In this document: in pieces, positions 15,001 to 29,000 of the stretch
How positions within the stretch are numbered: the stretch's first letter is position 1
Layout: each line of letters opens with the position of its first letter
Source of the DNA: Acridotheres tristis
Lineage: Eukaryota > Chordata > Aves > Passeriformes > Sturnidae
Direction of reading: 5' to 3'
Assembly: GCA_037013685.1 (NCBI GenBank)
Contig: CM072893.1
Span: 14,720,736 to 14,784,735 of the forward strand
DNA length: 64,000 nucleotides
Made by a program: the position numbers and the translations under genes
Notes under the pieces: model-generated
What the model saw: the letters and a program-made list of their open reading frames with translations, nothing else
Database searches by the model: none
Told to the model about the DNA's origin: nothing

Positions 15001-17820
15001 GCTCTTCTGAAAACTTCAGACCAGGGTTATTTGGATCCCAAGTGCCTCCTCTGGGAAAGATAATACAGCATACATACCCTGCAAGGTTGGTGGGAAGGCT
15101 AATGGAAGTGCAGCACATTGAAAAAGAAGTCTGATGGAAATTCAAATTAGCATTATCTTTTAGCAAGGGTTCAAAACATTTCTCCATATGCCCATAAAAA
15201 GCAGGACTTCACTTTCAAGAATTTTCATGAAGTTAATCGAACTGACAGATAGATGCAATTTAACTTGAATAAGGGCATCATATCTCAGTAAATTCTATGA
15301 AATTGTATCTGAATGAGAAAACAGAAATTCTGCAAAACTGGCCTTACATTGGAAAACTTCTTCCTTCCCCCAAAGGTTTGATGCCTGGTCCAAGTCTGCT
15401 GTCACCAGAGCTGTTTTTGCCACTTCCTTGGAGACTATATTCGTCCCTTTATTTCTACTGAAGACATGTCTATCTTTAGGGCTGCACTCGGATTTCTCAT
15501 GCCGGGATAATGAGAGGTGGCTGTGTCACATACATTGTGGAATTCAACACTTCTCTCAACCTGCTGGCCAGAGCAGGTTTTCACAACACATGCTCACCCT
15601 CTCTGAGCATGTGGCTATGCCATCATCATTAGTCAGAACGAGAATGGTTGCTAAATAAATACTCTGTCATAAACAAAATGGGATTTAAGATTAAAAGCTG
15701 TGCACAAAGTACCCAGAATTAACACCTGCGGGGATGGGGGCAGTCAGTCTGAGGTTTTTGTCTGGATCTAGGCTCATCATCCAACAAGGATATTTTTGTC
15801 GTGCTCCCTAGTAATAGAGAGATTAAGATGCTGTAAGCACGAACAAAACAAGGAACTCGGCCTGAAAAGCTGTCTGTTCTTTCTACCCCTCCTGACATTT
15901 TGCAGAGAAGCAGTATCTGAGACAGTCTATTCCATCTCCAAAGGAAAAAAGCAAAATAGGATTGTCATCACTGATTTTTCATATTTTCTGGATATAAATT
16001 TTACTGCACTAAATTGCATTTTGTCCAGCTATACAATGAATGAACAAGAGACCACATGTGTGACAGTCTAAAAAAAATAAAAAAGATAGAAAGTACTTTG
16101 CTTCAAACTTGTGAAGATTTCCAGTGAAGAACTGTGCAGAAATTTCCATGCTAAAAGGACGTTTTCTTCAGCTGCCTTAATCGGAGGCTGTCCATTTGGT
16201 GGTCAGAAGTTCATATCTGCTTCTAATCACTTGTTACTCCAATAATGCTGAGTTGCTGAGTTGCTGAGTTACTGAGCCACAGCCTCTGTGAGAAAAATAG
16301 ATCTGACTGCAGCAAAGGACAAGAGAGCTTGAAAACGTTCAGGCATGGTTATAATTGAGTGGAACAGTTATACAACAATTGAGTTTCACCCTCAAATAAA
16401 ATTTTCTCATTGATTTTGCCATTTTTTTGGAAAGTTGAAGCACTTTACAATATTTACAAGATGCAAATTTTCAGGTCCCAGAATGAGCTCTTTGTTTACA
16501 TTTAGAGGGAAAGGACCACAAACCTGAATTCGTCCATCTGAGAGCAGAATTTTCCTTTAATTAAAAAACTTTCTTTAATTTCAAATAAGACCATTAAAAA
16601 AAATATTCATCTCCTTCCAATAGGTCAAAGTCATATAGAAATCTAGGAGGCAGTTGCAATACAGAATTTAGCTTCTTAGGCTGCTTCCATTCATGATCAC
16701 AGCAGGAAAACCAAAAGCAGAACAGAGGGAAGGAGGGAGTTATCCTGCTGGATCTCTGGAAGGTGTTCCCTGAGGCTCCCTTACAGCAACAGGGTAAGGA
16801 TTCATTATGTTACTCTTAATGAACTCCTGACGAAGATTCACACCTTGCACTGAAATCTCTGGAAAACTAAAAACAGTTCATAAATTGTCTTCCTACTGGT
16901 TACTTAATAAACCAGGGGAAAATAGGGGCATTAGGGAAGGACAGTGATTTGTATGGGGTAGGCTATAGAGATAAAAATGCCTAAGTGAGCCAGTGCAAAT
17001 GCCATATACAAACAGCTGTTCGTAATGATAATGCCCATTTTCTTCACACACTTCCTAAAAAGCCTGGGCAGCAGTCAATAACCTCAGAATGCATTACGCC
17101 CTAAGCAAAGAAGAAAAAAGAGTTTGTGGAAAACCAGGAGTGTTGCTGTGACAGCAGTGAGCCATCCTGAGCATTGCACTTCTGAAATCCCAAGTTTCCA
17201 AGCCTCTCTGGTAGTAAGTAACCTGCCAAGGCTGCTTCCCACAGCATGGCCTTCAAGCGTGACCTCTTGAAACTTGGCCAGCAAGTACATCACTCCCAAA
17301 ACCACACGTGGGCAAGCAGGGACACAACGGATGGCAGGCTGGGCAGGAGGGATAAGGATGTGCTGTCAGGCTGACAGCTAAGCTCAAACAAGCAACCATG
17401 GATCCTGGAACACAATTACGAATTTTCTGTCCCCAGCCAGTAAAACCCCATACTCCCCAAGCAGGGGAACTGCACCAGGGCTGCTCTGCAGGGCTGTACA
17501 CACCTGCTGGCCCATTCCCAGTACCAGCTTCCATCTCTGCTCCAACACAATAACCCTCACCATGAGGCCTGCTGGCATAATTGCAAATCTCTCTCCTTTT
17601 TCCAGGCAAAGTACTGGTTCACTGTGCAATGGGAATCAGTCGGTCTGCAACTCTTGTCCTCGCTTTCTTAATGATCTGTGAAGGTTTGTCCCTCACCGCC
17701 GCCATTCAGACTGTGCGCTCCCACAGAGGGATCTGCCCCAACTCCGGCTTCCTCCAGCAGCTTCGGGAGTTGGATCTCCAGTTAGGAAGGGGCACAGGCA
17801 GAGGAGCAGAGGCCTTCTAG
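8855..17820 (+). CDS. DUSP13: DUSP13 (DUSP13B/TMDP form), dual-specificity protein phosphatase; join of 3 exons
   Basis: Coding exons are 8855-9045, 9729-9949 and 17606-17820, giving 627 nt, 208 codons plus TAG; human DUSP13B is about 198 aa. The N-terminus has the DSL..QDLRRP motif typical of the TMDP (B) form, followed by [13 protein letters not shown] (51-63), the entry to the phosphatase fold. Residues 80-87 (HVVNAAAG) and 105-119 ([15 protein letters not shown]) are the core strands and acid loop; D112 is the likely general acid. The P-loop is H143-C144-A-M-G-I-S-R150-S, with C144 as nucleophile, then [10 protein letters not shown] and the PNSGFLQQL helix. There is no MAP-kinase-binding or other extra domain, as expected for an atypical DUSP. 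From the family, it dephosphorylates phospho-Tyr and phospho-Ser/Thr; mammalian DUSP13B is expressed in testis and skeletal muscle and is reported to down-regulate JNK and p38. Intron phases are 2 and 1, and all splice sites are GT-AG. The B assignment rather than DUSP13A/MDSP rests on the N-terminus and the NAAAG motif. Confidence 0.93.
9046..9728 (+). other. DUSP13: DUSP13B intron 1 (phase 2)
   Basis: A 683-bp intron with GTAAGA donor and a TTTCTGCAG acceptor. I see nothing else in it; short open frames here have no family signature. Confidence 0.85.
9729..9949 (+). CDS. DUSP13: DUSP13B coding exon 2
   Basis: 221 nt. The acceptor AG is at 9727-9728 and the donor AGAG|GTAACT at 9950. It completes Leu64 and encodes 65-137 plus the first base of Gly138. 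It holds the NAAAG turn and the acid-loop segment EAEDNPNFD. Its length is identical to that of the matching exon of the downstream DUSP29 gene. Confidence 0.93.
12984..13024. repeat. Short tandem duplication, 19-bp unit, 2 copies
   Basis: The unit beginning TTTAGGACATTTTGC starts at 12984 and again at 13003 and is copied almost exactly. This is simple local duplication within intron 2 of DUSP13B. Confidence 0.8.
16247..16275. repeat. 8-bp tandem repeat (TGCTGAGT), about 3.5 copies
   Basis: Three clean TGCTGAGT copies are followed by a partial copy with one change (TACTGAG). A minor intronic microsatellite-like repeat. Confidence 0.75.
17606..17820 (+). CDS. DUSP13: DUSP13B coding exon 3 (catalytic P-loop)
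   Basis: The acceptor is CTTTTTCCAG (AG at 17604-17605) and the exon ends in TAG at 17818-17820. It begins by completing Gly138 and encodes [17 protein letters not shown], the active-site loop with C144 and R150, and then the C-terminal helices. The C-terminal tail after LDLQLGR is short and Gly/Ala-rich. Confidence 0.93.
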
Positions 17821-17998
17821 TGCCAAGAAGCTTTGTCTCCTGGCACCAGCCCAAGAGATGCTGCCCTCACTGAAGAGTGCAAGGATGCTGTCAGAACTGC
17901 TCTGTAGCTGCACGGAGAAACTTTGGGGAAAGGCTGAGCATGAACAAACTGTTAGGCATGTATTTTTTGCATAAGCCCACTAATTGGAAAGAAAATGA

Positions 17999-18004
17999 AA
18001 TAAA
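17999..18004 (+). terminator. DUSP13: Candidate poly(A) signal AATAAA of DUSP13B
   Basis: A canonical AATAAA about 180 nt after the stop codon, with T-rich DNA about 45 nt further on. A second AATAAA lies at 18190-18195. Choosing between them needs transcript data. Confidence 0.45.
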
Positions 18005-19890
18005 GAAGGATTCAAACTGGCAGTTTTGCTCACCTGGGCCTGTTTATTTAATTACCTGTTGGGCAGGGCATAGGGAGCAGTTGGGTTTTCATGTCGAACT
18101 AATAGGCAGCACAGTCAACTTGAAAAAATACTTTTTACTTGCTTATAATTGCATTTATTTGGCAAGAGGGAAAATGACTAAACTAGTAAAATAAAAAGAA
18201 AGCATAAGGCTTTTAAGCAAATCTTTAAAATTTCACATCCAGCTGGCTTAGGGTGAGACTGCAGGTTTTGCAAGCTGACGTGGTCCTTTGGTCTGACGTG
18301 GTGACACAGGTCAGGATCCAATTCAGACTGAGGACTCCCTCTGTTACAAGCCACGGAGGCTCTTACCGGACCTTCACAAGTCCTTTTTGCTTCAAATCTA
18401 TGGCAAATACTCAGAACTTAAGGACCATTAAATCCTCAGGAACCAACTCTGGAGCTCTCAAGCAGACGCTGCACCCTGGGGCCCCGTTGTTGACAGCCTC
18501 TCTGCTGGTCAGAGAGAGGAAGGTGTCCCCTTGCACACATGGAGCAAGGAGCATGCCCAGGGCACACTGCCCGCTGGCACACTGCAGGGCAGCACAGTGC
18601 CAGACAGAAATGTCCTCTTAGCTTGCAACTCGACGCTTGAAATCACATTCCCCAAATTTCCCTGTTTTAATGGAAAGTCAGAACCTAGTGTCATCATGTC
18701 AGAGCAAAAATGAGCAATGCCTCTAACAAATCCAAAGCAGCAGCTCTGCATTTCAATTACTCTTTTACGCCCAATTGGCCACATTTAATCTTGTGAAGAA
18801 CTCGAAGCAGATATTTGCTTCAGTGCAATTACAGCCACATACAGAACATTGGCAAATGCAAACAATATAGAATTTCCACTTGACGGCAGATTAATTTGGT
18901 GTGATGTTTTCCCTCGAGAAGTCTTAAAGGCTCTCAGTTCTGAAAGTACCCTGCAGTTTGTATTTATAGCACCGTGGATGTTGAATAGAAAGAGAGAAGC
19001 ATAAACTTCTTCTGAACTGAAGTTTCTTTTACCTCCATACATTAAAAATATTAACTGAACGTAGCACACCTTCGCTGCATTTCTCATAATGCAATATGGA
19101 AACATGATTTCCCTGCAGAGTCTATAGAGGAATTCAGGTGGTGTTTCTACTTTCATAAACATATTAAGTAAAGCATAGCAATGCTACAGACTAATTTCCT
19201 CTCAGGGAACAGAGGCACAGGTCTTCCCCCAGAAAGGGTCCCATCCTTTGAGACTGGAGTAAGCAGTCAGAAGCGAGGTCATAGCTAATGATGGAAAGAA
19301 TCAGTGAGGTTATAGTTTTCACAGGCCTCTTATTGCCTGCCACAGCAAGGAGATTAGATTTCAGTAAGCATGGTGACTGAACCACCCCTGGCACTTGGGT
19401 CTCTTCCACCTTGGTCTGTCTGGGGATTCTTTTTTATTGCAGACCATGCTGAAGCTATTTTGTGAGTGGTATTTTTAGTTGCCTTACTAACCACTCCCTT
19501 CAAGCCTCTAAAACTCAACCCATACCAATCCCTATATTAAAGCATAGGGGTGTATGAAACACAACAGTCCAAAATCTCCATGCATTGAGCCCATCAGGAC
19601 AGGTCATAATTTCTAGTGAGTTGCCCATCTGGAAACAGATGTGGTTTGCAGGGAAGAACTTAAAGTGAACAACTTGTGAGATTGACTGAGCCTAAAGTTA
19701 CCCCAGCTGAGGCCTGTTGGCCATTATGTGACTATTTTAGCCAGCCAGGGGAGGCCACAGATTTCCCTGCCATCCATGACTTGCAGCTGGGATCAATACA
19801 TGTGTGTGGAACTGCAGCATACCAGCTAAGCTAGGGCACTGGCAGAGCAGGCCTTCTGGCTCTTGTCACCATTACAGGTGTAGAGTAGAA

Positions 19891-20013
19891 ACTTCCTCTT
19901 CAACAGGGGGAAAAAACCCAACTAAACAATAAAAAGGAGAGGTCAAAAACCAAACTTCCTCTTCAATAGGGGGAAAAAACCCAACTAAACAATAAAAAGG
20001 AGAGGTCAAAAAC
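19891..20013. repeat. Tandem duplication, 63-bp unit, 2 copies
   Basis: The unit starting ACTTCCTCTTCAA at 19891 recurs at 19954. I see one substitution between copies (C at 19903 versus T at 19966) until they diverge after about 20013. The near-identity indicates a recent local duplication in neutral DNA. Confidence 0.9.
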
Positions 20014-23000
20014 ACTCAAAAAGACCCAAAGAGAATAATCCAATCCCCAGGACAAAAAAGTCCTTTTCTGAGAAGTGCCTAATTTGAGTGCTTTGCATTG
20101 CTGTGAAGTACAGACAGTGAGAGGCAGGTCCCCCATCTCCTTCCAGGTTCTCCACCCTTCAGGAGACAATGTTCCTGACCCCACCATTAGCTCCCCTCTC
20201 TGTGAAGGCTGCAGCACCATGGAGTGGCCTGGCAGGGGCAGGCTCCTTATTGATGACAATTAAGCCCTAACCTCTGACTCACATGTCCTGCACACTGAGG
20301 CTTGTTGCCCCTGTGCTTAGTTGAACAAAAGCCTCTTAAAATTGCAGCTGAAATCAAGGCAGAATGAAAACAATATTGAGGGTGGTTCCAGATATATCTT
20401 GTGGTATAATTTCAAGATCCAAAGTTTTAAACCACCACCTCAGCCAGAAAAATAAGAAATAACTTCCTTCCCCCACAGTCACCCTTGCTATCTCAAGGTG
20501 TTTAGTCCTGGCTGCAGCTGTCCATTTCAGTGCTGCCAAGGCAGCTGAAAGGAGCCCCGCTCAACCCTGCAGATTGGTGCCTCTGTGGCACTTGCCCGGT
20601 GCCCTGGTTAAACATTTCCTGCCCAAGCCCCATCAGTTGAGGCCACAGGCGGGGTGGAAGCAATTGGAACAGCAAAAATGTTAATGGGCAGAGTGGAAGT
20701 GACACCACTACCATTTCCATGAACACCCTGACCTGGTGCAGAATAAATGCTCAGGTTTATTTATGAACACCTGTCCATTCTGTCCTTATGAAGAGAAATC
20801 TTGACCACTGTGATGGAACTGGTATACCTCCCTCACAAAAAAAACCTGCCAGGAAGGATCAGTGCCTTGGCCCCTTTTGAAGACAAGATACCTGAAGTTT
20901 GCCTGAGCTGCAGCTCAGGATGTTTAGGGAAAAACACAGGAGGATTACTCTCCAACCTTCAGAACTGGCACAAAAACGTGAGAGGAGTTTTCTCACATGT
21001 GATATCTTGCCTTCGCTAGCTTTTTCCTCTCAGACTTTCACCAGTGATACAGAGAATATTGCCATGGGCATGTCTGCACCATGTTATTTATCCTTTGGAT
21101 TTGCGCTTAGGGTTTTATTTGTAAAAGGAAAATGAGACCATAAATCTGCTGTGCAAGGAGCCAAGGGAAGAGAGGACAGAAATTTTCAACAAGTTGCATG
21201 CAAAGAGATGGTGCCAAGGACAGGTTTCCCATGGAAAGAAATACCAGCCAAGATATTGTCCAGGTACTCACCATGTGTAGTGGCAACAGCTAAGAGCGTC
21301 AGCCTTTTTCTTGTGGGTGCATTGATTCATTCCTCCTTGCACAGGTAGCTTTTGAGTTGCTGCAGCAAGGATGCTGCTCTCTGATGGGAACATCTTCATC
21401 CATAGCTTTTGCTTCCAGCACACACAGGACCACTCTTCAAATACAGAACCTTAAATATCCCCCATGCCTGTAAACAAAGGTGGAGGGAAGCAGTCTCGGG
21501 CAGATCTCGGTTCTGCATTACGCTGCCCTGTTCCAAGTTAGCCCATGGCTCTGATTCTGCTTTAACCTTGGCACTGCCCAAGCCCAGGCAACATTCTCCT
21601 GCATAGCCCTGATGCCTAGACCAGATCTGCCCAGCTCCTGCCAGCCCCACCAGAATTGCAATGCACTGTCAAGCCCACATGCCAGACTTGATCCTCCTCC
21701 CATTGTCTTTTGTCCTGTATTTTTGTGATAACAAGGCTATGTGTTAGTGTGGAAAGGGGCTTCAAAACAGCTTGTGCTTTGCAAATTTACTTTATAGTCT
21801 AAGGTTCAAATAGTATGTGCAGCTCCTGAAGCCAAGTCAAACAGGAATCTAGGGCCTATGGGACTTTCAACATTTAAGTTTTCTTTAGGCTACAATTATT
21901 TTGCTTAGAAACTAGACCCTTGATCTGTTGCAGGAGGCTGCAGTTTAATAAAGTCAAACAGTTTGCTCTTTGCAATGTACTATTTGCAGTAAAAGTATCA
22001 TTGAGTTACACTGCTCCCCCTCACCACTGCCTCCTGGAACCTCGACTGTTTATATACAGAAAGCACTCTCAGGAAGCACTCCTAAAAATACCCAGCAATG
22101 TTAGCTGAGGATCTGGCACTGTCTCTCCTCCGCCTGCTTCTGCCTCCATAACATCCTTCCATCATCTTGATGCTCAACAACCCCAGCTGTTCAAGCAAAC
22201 TTTTCTCTGCTTCATTCTCTAAAAACTTGTCCTTTTTCTTCCTCCTCTGCCAGTAGCTATTCTCCATCCTGCCACAGAGCAGCTTCTGTGATATTGTCAT
22301 ATCATGTCTTATCTAGAGTTTTCTCATTTGATTACTAAATTGAAGTTCGTGACAACTTGCCCAAATCTTTGAGCTCTGCCCACATTTCAGACAAAAAGGT
22401 AGCGACAACTAAGGGTGATGATGGTATCTGGAAAAGAGTAACATCTTTTACTTTACTTTGTAAAGGAGCATACTGAATATTGCAAAACAAGATGCAGTAT
22501 TCTCCAGAGATTAACTTTTGAAATCACACTCCATGAAGACAAAGGCATCTCCCAATGGAAATATCATTGCAAATAAAAATATTTTCACAATATTACAAAT
22601 AGAAAATCTGCACAAGCAAGTCCAACCAGCTGATAAAAACATCAAATTCAAAAGCAAGACTGGGATTCAGCTCACACTTCTAATCTGGCTTTTGCTCAAG
22701 ATGTAGGCAGAGCCTCCTCTCACACAAAATGTTACTTGTCAAGGAATAGGGTCCACCAGTTGCTGCAGACTGGTCCTGCTTGTTGCCAGTCATCTTCATG
22801 ACCACAAAGATCTTCCAGCACATTAAGCAGACATCCAGCAAAGACTAAGTTCATAGCAGCACAAAGGATCTTTGATGCTTCTGTCTGTCCACCCATGAGC
22901 TATTGAGTTGAATGTTTTTCTTCTGCAGGTGTTCAGCAGACAGCCACTAAAAACGAAAGCTTAATAATTCTGCTATTGTAGTAGATAAGATCTAGTGTGG

Positions 23001-26000
23001 TTATTCCCAGTGTAAAACACTTCTGACAGTTGCTGTTCTACAAATCCCTTTCTATGAAAAATCTAATTCCTCCTAATTCAATAGCAATTATAATTCATCA
23101 ATTCATCCAATATTAAATATCAAAAATGAAATATTCACAAACATTTACAACCAAAATGATCCATCAAAGCCCTTAAGATCGCTTTTGGAAGATCAACAAC
23201 TCTTCAACAAAAATTTCCAAGAAGCACAGAACTGTAAGAAGTGAGACACTGAAAATTTTTGCATCAACATCATTTAGGCTGCTTACAATGAATAGATAAA
23301 TAAATCAGTTCTTTACAAACACCCCACCCACCACTGGAAAACCATCAGCCAGTGAAGAGTAAGCAAGGAATTATTTGCTCAGCTCTGGCAACAATTGGCT
23401 GTTACTAGAGTTATTCTGACACATTGTTTTCAAGAACATCTGTTTCCACTCTGACCCCTTTAACTTTCAGATGTGAAAAACAAAAGCTCATTTTCAAGCC
23501 ATGTCTCCCATCTTAGTTGGCAATATTTGCATGATTATGAAGTTATTGTTGTGTTGGATGATCTGTTTGTCAGTTTATATTTTCCTATCATATCTATTTT
23601 TAGCTATTCATTAGTATTACTTGGAGCCTCTCCTATAAATCTTAAACATTTATAGCACATCTCGACAATTCATCAAATGGAGCCAACCTCCAAGGAAAGG
23701 AAACCCAAACCACTTCCCCTGCTCAGCTGAATGAGATTCAGATCCTTGTCTTTTAAACTCGAAACTCAACATTTTCCCATCTGCTCTTTATACACAACAG
23801 CCCTTTTGCTCTGCATCAGTGTTTTATTCTCCATTCATAACTTTTTACTTCCCTCCAGAGGTTTCCTGATGCTTTTAGTCTGCTGGACTCATAGAAGACT
23901 TGGATTTTGGAGGTTTTCTCCCCCCACACTCCATTGAAGGGGAAAAATAATCATACAGCAATGAATGGCCACTTTTCATTGCTCATTCACAAGAGAATCA
24001 CAGCAGGATCCCAGGGCTGGACTCAAAGACAATTTTCTTTGCTATTCTTGTTAGCAGGAAAAACATTTTATCAGCGACTATTGAAACTAAGAATATCTGA
24101 AGAATTAAATTTACTTTTTGTTCTATTCATTGACTTGCAGTTCCAATCCTCTGTGTGTATATGTGTAACTATCAAAAAGCTGCACAATTTTTGTGGCTGT
24201 GGCCATGCTTAGAGGTACCAGTACATGTGACTTGGCTAAGTCACCCATGCAGAGAACATTTCTAAGGGGTTCAATCTATAATGGCCAACAACAAGATGAT
24301 TTAAAGAAATAATAGCCAGAAGATGTTCCCTAGCCAAGGGTTTTGCAGAAGGAAAAATCTACACTGGTGAAGACCAGCCTCTTCATCCAGGCAGCACTTG
24401 GCTGCAGGGACAGGCTGCACCCCAGCTCCTGGATCCCAAGACCAAATACCATCACAGGCCAGGGGAGACTGCTCTCCTTCTCCTCAGTTGTCCTAGGGAA
24501 GTCCCAGCCTTGCACACTCTGCACAGGTGAAGGCTAAGCAACACATTTCTCAGATGCAACTGCTAATTGTCTGTGTGTAATTAGCTGATACCTGACTAGA
24601 ATACATAACTGATTAAAAATCAGTGACCATCTTTTTCATTTCCTACATATTTGAATTAATCAAAGGAGACATAATATAACAAGAAATTAAAACTATAACA
24701 AGGAAAACACTTTTGGCATGCATGTTAGTCTCACAGTGCTTTTAATTTAAACAGCTCATCTGATCAGGCAGAATAGCAGGATGTGGCTCTTCAGCGATGT
24801 AGAGTGCTTGGGAGAAGTCAGTAACACAAAGGAGTATTTAGATTTTTACAACCAAAATTGTTTTCTATCAATTCACACCATTCTTCAATTCACCTGATGG
24901 CTTTTCCTACTGTCAATTTTTTTAAGAAAAGAAAGTTAGTTTATACTCCATTATACCTCCCTGTGGTTACATGCTGGTTTTACCATCACTATTAACCTCC
25001 AACAAGTCCTCTAGTTTCTAATCCAGCCTGCTTCACACATGTAGGTCAATTTCGCAGCATCTCTGCTATCCCACTTCCTTTTGGTCAGATGTCAAGTACC
25101 AATGCCACAGCAGAATGACTGGTCAGCTATCCAAAAGCATTTTAACAGACAAATACTAAAACATCTTTCTCAGGCTGGTCATGTGGTCATCCAGTCATCC
25201 CAATGCTCAGAAATGCTTGCCTGCCAATAAAGGTACTGGTCTGCTAAAAAAATAAAGAACTTAATTTTGGTCTGCTTGGAAAAAAATCCTAAAAAATCTA
25301 CATATTCTAGTAGTTTTCCCATGCAATGTAACTTCTGGAACTCTGTGATTATACTGGCAGAACATTGCACCACAGAATATCAACTTACAATGTAGAACTT
25401 GTATTTTGAAAAGAAAAAAGCAAACTGTGCAGGCACAATGATTCAGAGATGAGAGATTACAGCAGCAAACCCAAGCAAGTCCAAGAAAGCACCATCGTAT
25501 CAGCATCCCCTCCCCACTCAAACCACTCTTCCCATGAAAAGAAGTATGCCAAATGCTTTACAATGCTTTCAAATTAAAACAACAAGATTAAACTGAAGAT
25601 TGACACAAACTACAAGGTTCAAATCCTATCCAGATTTCCCATAGCACTAGACATTTACAGCTCTGGGTTCTTAAAAATTTATTATGGTAATAGCAGTCTT
25701 AGATCCAGAATCACAGCTGGACTCAGACACATGCAAATGACCCCTGTATCTACCTAAGCAAGAGCTGTATTTCTGCCAGTCCCAGATGTTTAGAACTCGT
25801 GTCACACACATATATACCCTTTCCCATTGTGAGAATGTCTTTTTAAAGCATGCGATTTTATTCTTTGTCTTCAAGTTCATTGTTTTCATTATTTTCTTAA
25901 CAAGGGCAATAAACTTCCTCCTCCTCTTCCCTGTCAAGGAAAGTGGACATTGTCTGGTAGATTTAGGAGTATGTACCATGTCACAAGACATGGAAAAAAA

Positions 26001-29000
26001 GCTACAAGAGTAGAGTCCTGCCACCTGGCACACCGTGTCCTAGGGCTAAAGCAGCTGGGAGCATATGCTGTTTCATTGACTTGGCTATGCCTTTTAATGA
26101 GCAGTGCCAGGGAAGGATGTATACATACATATATGTTACAGCATCATCAACATCCGTGACAATGGGACATTTAAGAAATCTTTTCATTTACCAGCGCCTT
26201 CAGTCCCTACTCTGTCAGCTCTGGGAAGGAGCAATCCTCTGTGAGCTGTTGGTCACACTAAGTTCCCTACTCAAACCAAAATTATTCCCACCAGAAAGTG
26301 GAAATTTGACCAGGCCCTGTGTTATCACATACAAACTGATGGAACAAATCTGTGTTTCAGTTTGGAGGGGATTGTTTCCTAACAGAGCCATAGCCAATTG
26401 ATTTTTCTTTAAACATATGGAAAGACTGTACAATAATACGATTTATTCAAGGCTTTAGTCTTCCGAAGGCAGATTGAGCTACATTAGCCCATAAGATGCA
26501 TGAATTGCCCAATTTTGGAGCTATCCTTTAGCAGTGTTGTTTATACACACCCGTATGGATGTTCAACTGCAAAAGTTTCATGTCACTAAAAAGGAAAAGT
26601 TGTAAGATGAACCACTGCATAGTCCAAAGGAACTCATCTGTAACAATAAAAACATGGTTATTTGGTTTAGTAACCAATGGTATAAATATTCCATAGCATC
26701 AGGAAACATAACTCAGAAACAGAAAACACTTGCAGTCACAGTTCACACACGAGCAGGATGCAAGAGCTTGGCCCCCAACACTGCAGAGACCATGAGCTCG
26801 CTGCAGGGGCAGGCACCCAGTGTGTGCTGAGCCACCCCTCTGTGTCTGCCTCCAGAGCCTCCTCAGGTGCTCCTGCTCACCCCCATAGCCCTCAGCACAG
26901 AAACCACAGTCACACAAATGCAGCAGGGTTGAGAGAGACAGGAGAAGGGGGCAGGGCTCAGTGGGGACCACAGGAGGACAGAACCCCTGAGTCACTCCTG
27001 TGAGTTGCAGCTTATCCAAAGGCCTGAGCCCCCACCAGAGCACAGAGATGCTTTGCCCGGGTTGTTTCTTACAAACATTAATACAGATTTGATGTTTTCA
27101 CTGCCCTGTCATGGCTGCCCAAAGGATTTAGAGTTCAGGCTGAAGACTTTTAGTAATTTCTGCCACAGCAGCATAGCAGGGCTCTGGAGACACTGATGGT
27201 ATTTATAGCAGCCTGAAAATTGTACCTCTTCTCACCAGCTGAACTGGTTCCCTGAGCTGACTGCTACAGCTAATTGAGAGAAGACTGTCATGTACCATCA
27301 GCTAAATTTACTGCTGGTCCTCACGATCAGGTTGTGCTGACTGCATTGTGACAGCAGTGTCTAAAGGGAGGTCATCTTCATTTCTACATTTTCTCTCTAG
27401 GAACATGAGTCTCTTCTGTATCTGCACTGCTAAGTTTCTATTTATAGGCTTGAACCCTGTGATGTAATCTTCCTTTTTGTTTCCAAGGAAACAATATTTG
27501 ATGTATTCTACTTTCAAGTTTTTCTTCCTTTAGGTTTTCCCCTCTCCACCTGCTATCTTCCTCTCTCTTTAAAGAGACAAGTCAATAGGTAAAACCTGTA
27601 TTTATCTCTGGCATGCCACGTAGTTCTCTTTCTCTAAAACCAGGCTTATTCATAGCACTAAACATTTCAAGACATTTCAAAAATGTGCTTAGCAATAATT
27701 TTATGCACTGTTTATACAGATTGCTTTTCTGATAGCAAATGAGCTATAATTGCATTAGGCAGCAACACCAGTTGATAGCTCAGATTTTTCAAAAACGTAT
27801 GGTCTGCATCTCAGCCCCAAGTCCTCTTTTCCTGCAAAGATTTTTTAAAAATCATCTCACGACCATCCAGCCAATTTTCCCACAGTTTTGCTCCTTAAGT
27901 AAGTGTTCCTGATGGCCAGTCCTGTCCCCTTGCACTCCCTTTCTTGCAGCAAAGCATCTCATGACACCCCTTTCCATGCTACTTTCTGCCAGTGGGCTGT
28001 GTTCTCAGGTCTGTGGTGGCTTGGAGGTAATTTTCATTCATGTGAAAATCTTATGCATTAATGTTCGTTTAAAATAATTGGTTGTCACTTCACTGTCTGT
28101 AAGTCAGGAAAATGCAGAGGACAGCATCCATAATTTACAGTGAAATCAGCATTTGTAACAGCTGGAATAAGGTGTGTTGAATGGATGCTTGCAGGTGCTT
28201 TGATGTCTTACTGGAAAAGCAGTGGGTCAAGCTAATAGCTTGTCTCAAAATTTTCAGCATGTGTTTATGGGTTGAAAAACGTGGGAGAGACTGGCTGTTT
28301 TAACAAGAGACTATTTTAACACTGCAGAACTAAGAGCAGCAATGCTCATAAATGTAGTTGATTAATTCTGACTGGGAAACCTACTCTCATTTTTATTACT
28401 ACTGCCTTGTGCCCCCATGATATAAAAACAATAAATGAGCTGGACTGGTGATATTCTACTCAAGGGACCACAAAGTAACAGACAAGATTTTTTTAAGGAC
28501 CACCCACTTCAGAACATAGAAGAGATGGTAAAATTCCAACCTAAAGAAGATGATGTGGACCAAGAACACTCAATAAGAATTTATGTGGTGAAGGGGAGAA
28601 AAGGTGTTAAAGCATGATAGACAAACCATACAAATTTTATGCTGTCAAAGAAATTACCAAAGTAAGCACAGAAATTATTTGTAGTCAGCATCTTGCATTT
28701 TGGGTCACATTATAGACTAATACCCATCATTTCCTGTATCAGTTCCAAAGCAGGCCAGGCTCTGTTTAAAGGTATGTGATCTTGATTCAGAAGCAACAGT
28801 CCTTCCAAATCATCTCTGACTCAGCCACAGAAAAGGATGTGCAATGGGAAGACTTACATGATCTAGACCTCTGCCAATATCTCTGGATTCTTTTCAAAAA
28901 TTCATCACAGTCTTTGCTCAAATCCCAAAAGTATGGGTTTCTCACACTCTGCAAGCCTACTGAAAGCTAGGAGGCCACTTGTTTCCTCCTTCCACCTCCA

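Larger units (their letters stand above)
9950..17605 (+). other. DUSP13: DUSP13B intron 2 (phase 1)
   Basis: A 7.66-kb intron, mostly AT-rich. It contains a 19-bp direct repeat (12984-13024), a CpG-richer patch around 13560-13760 and a short 8-bp repeat run (16247-16275). I recognise no exon or transposon coding remnant in it. Confidence 0.8.
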
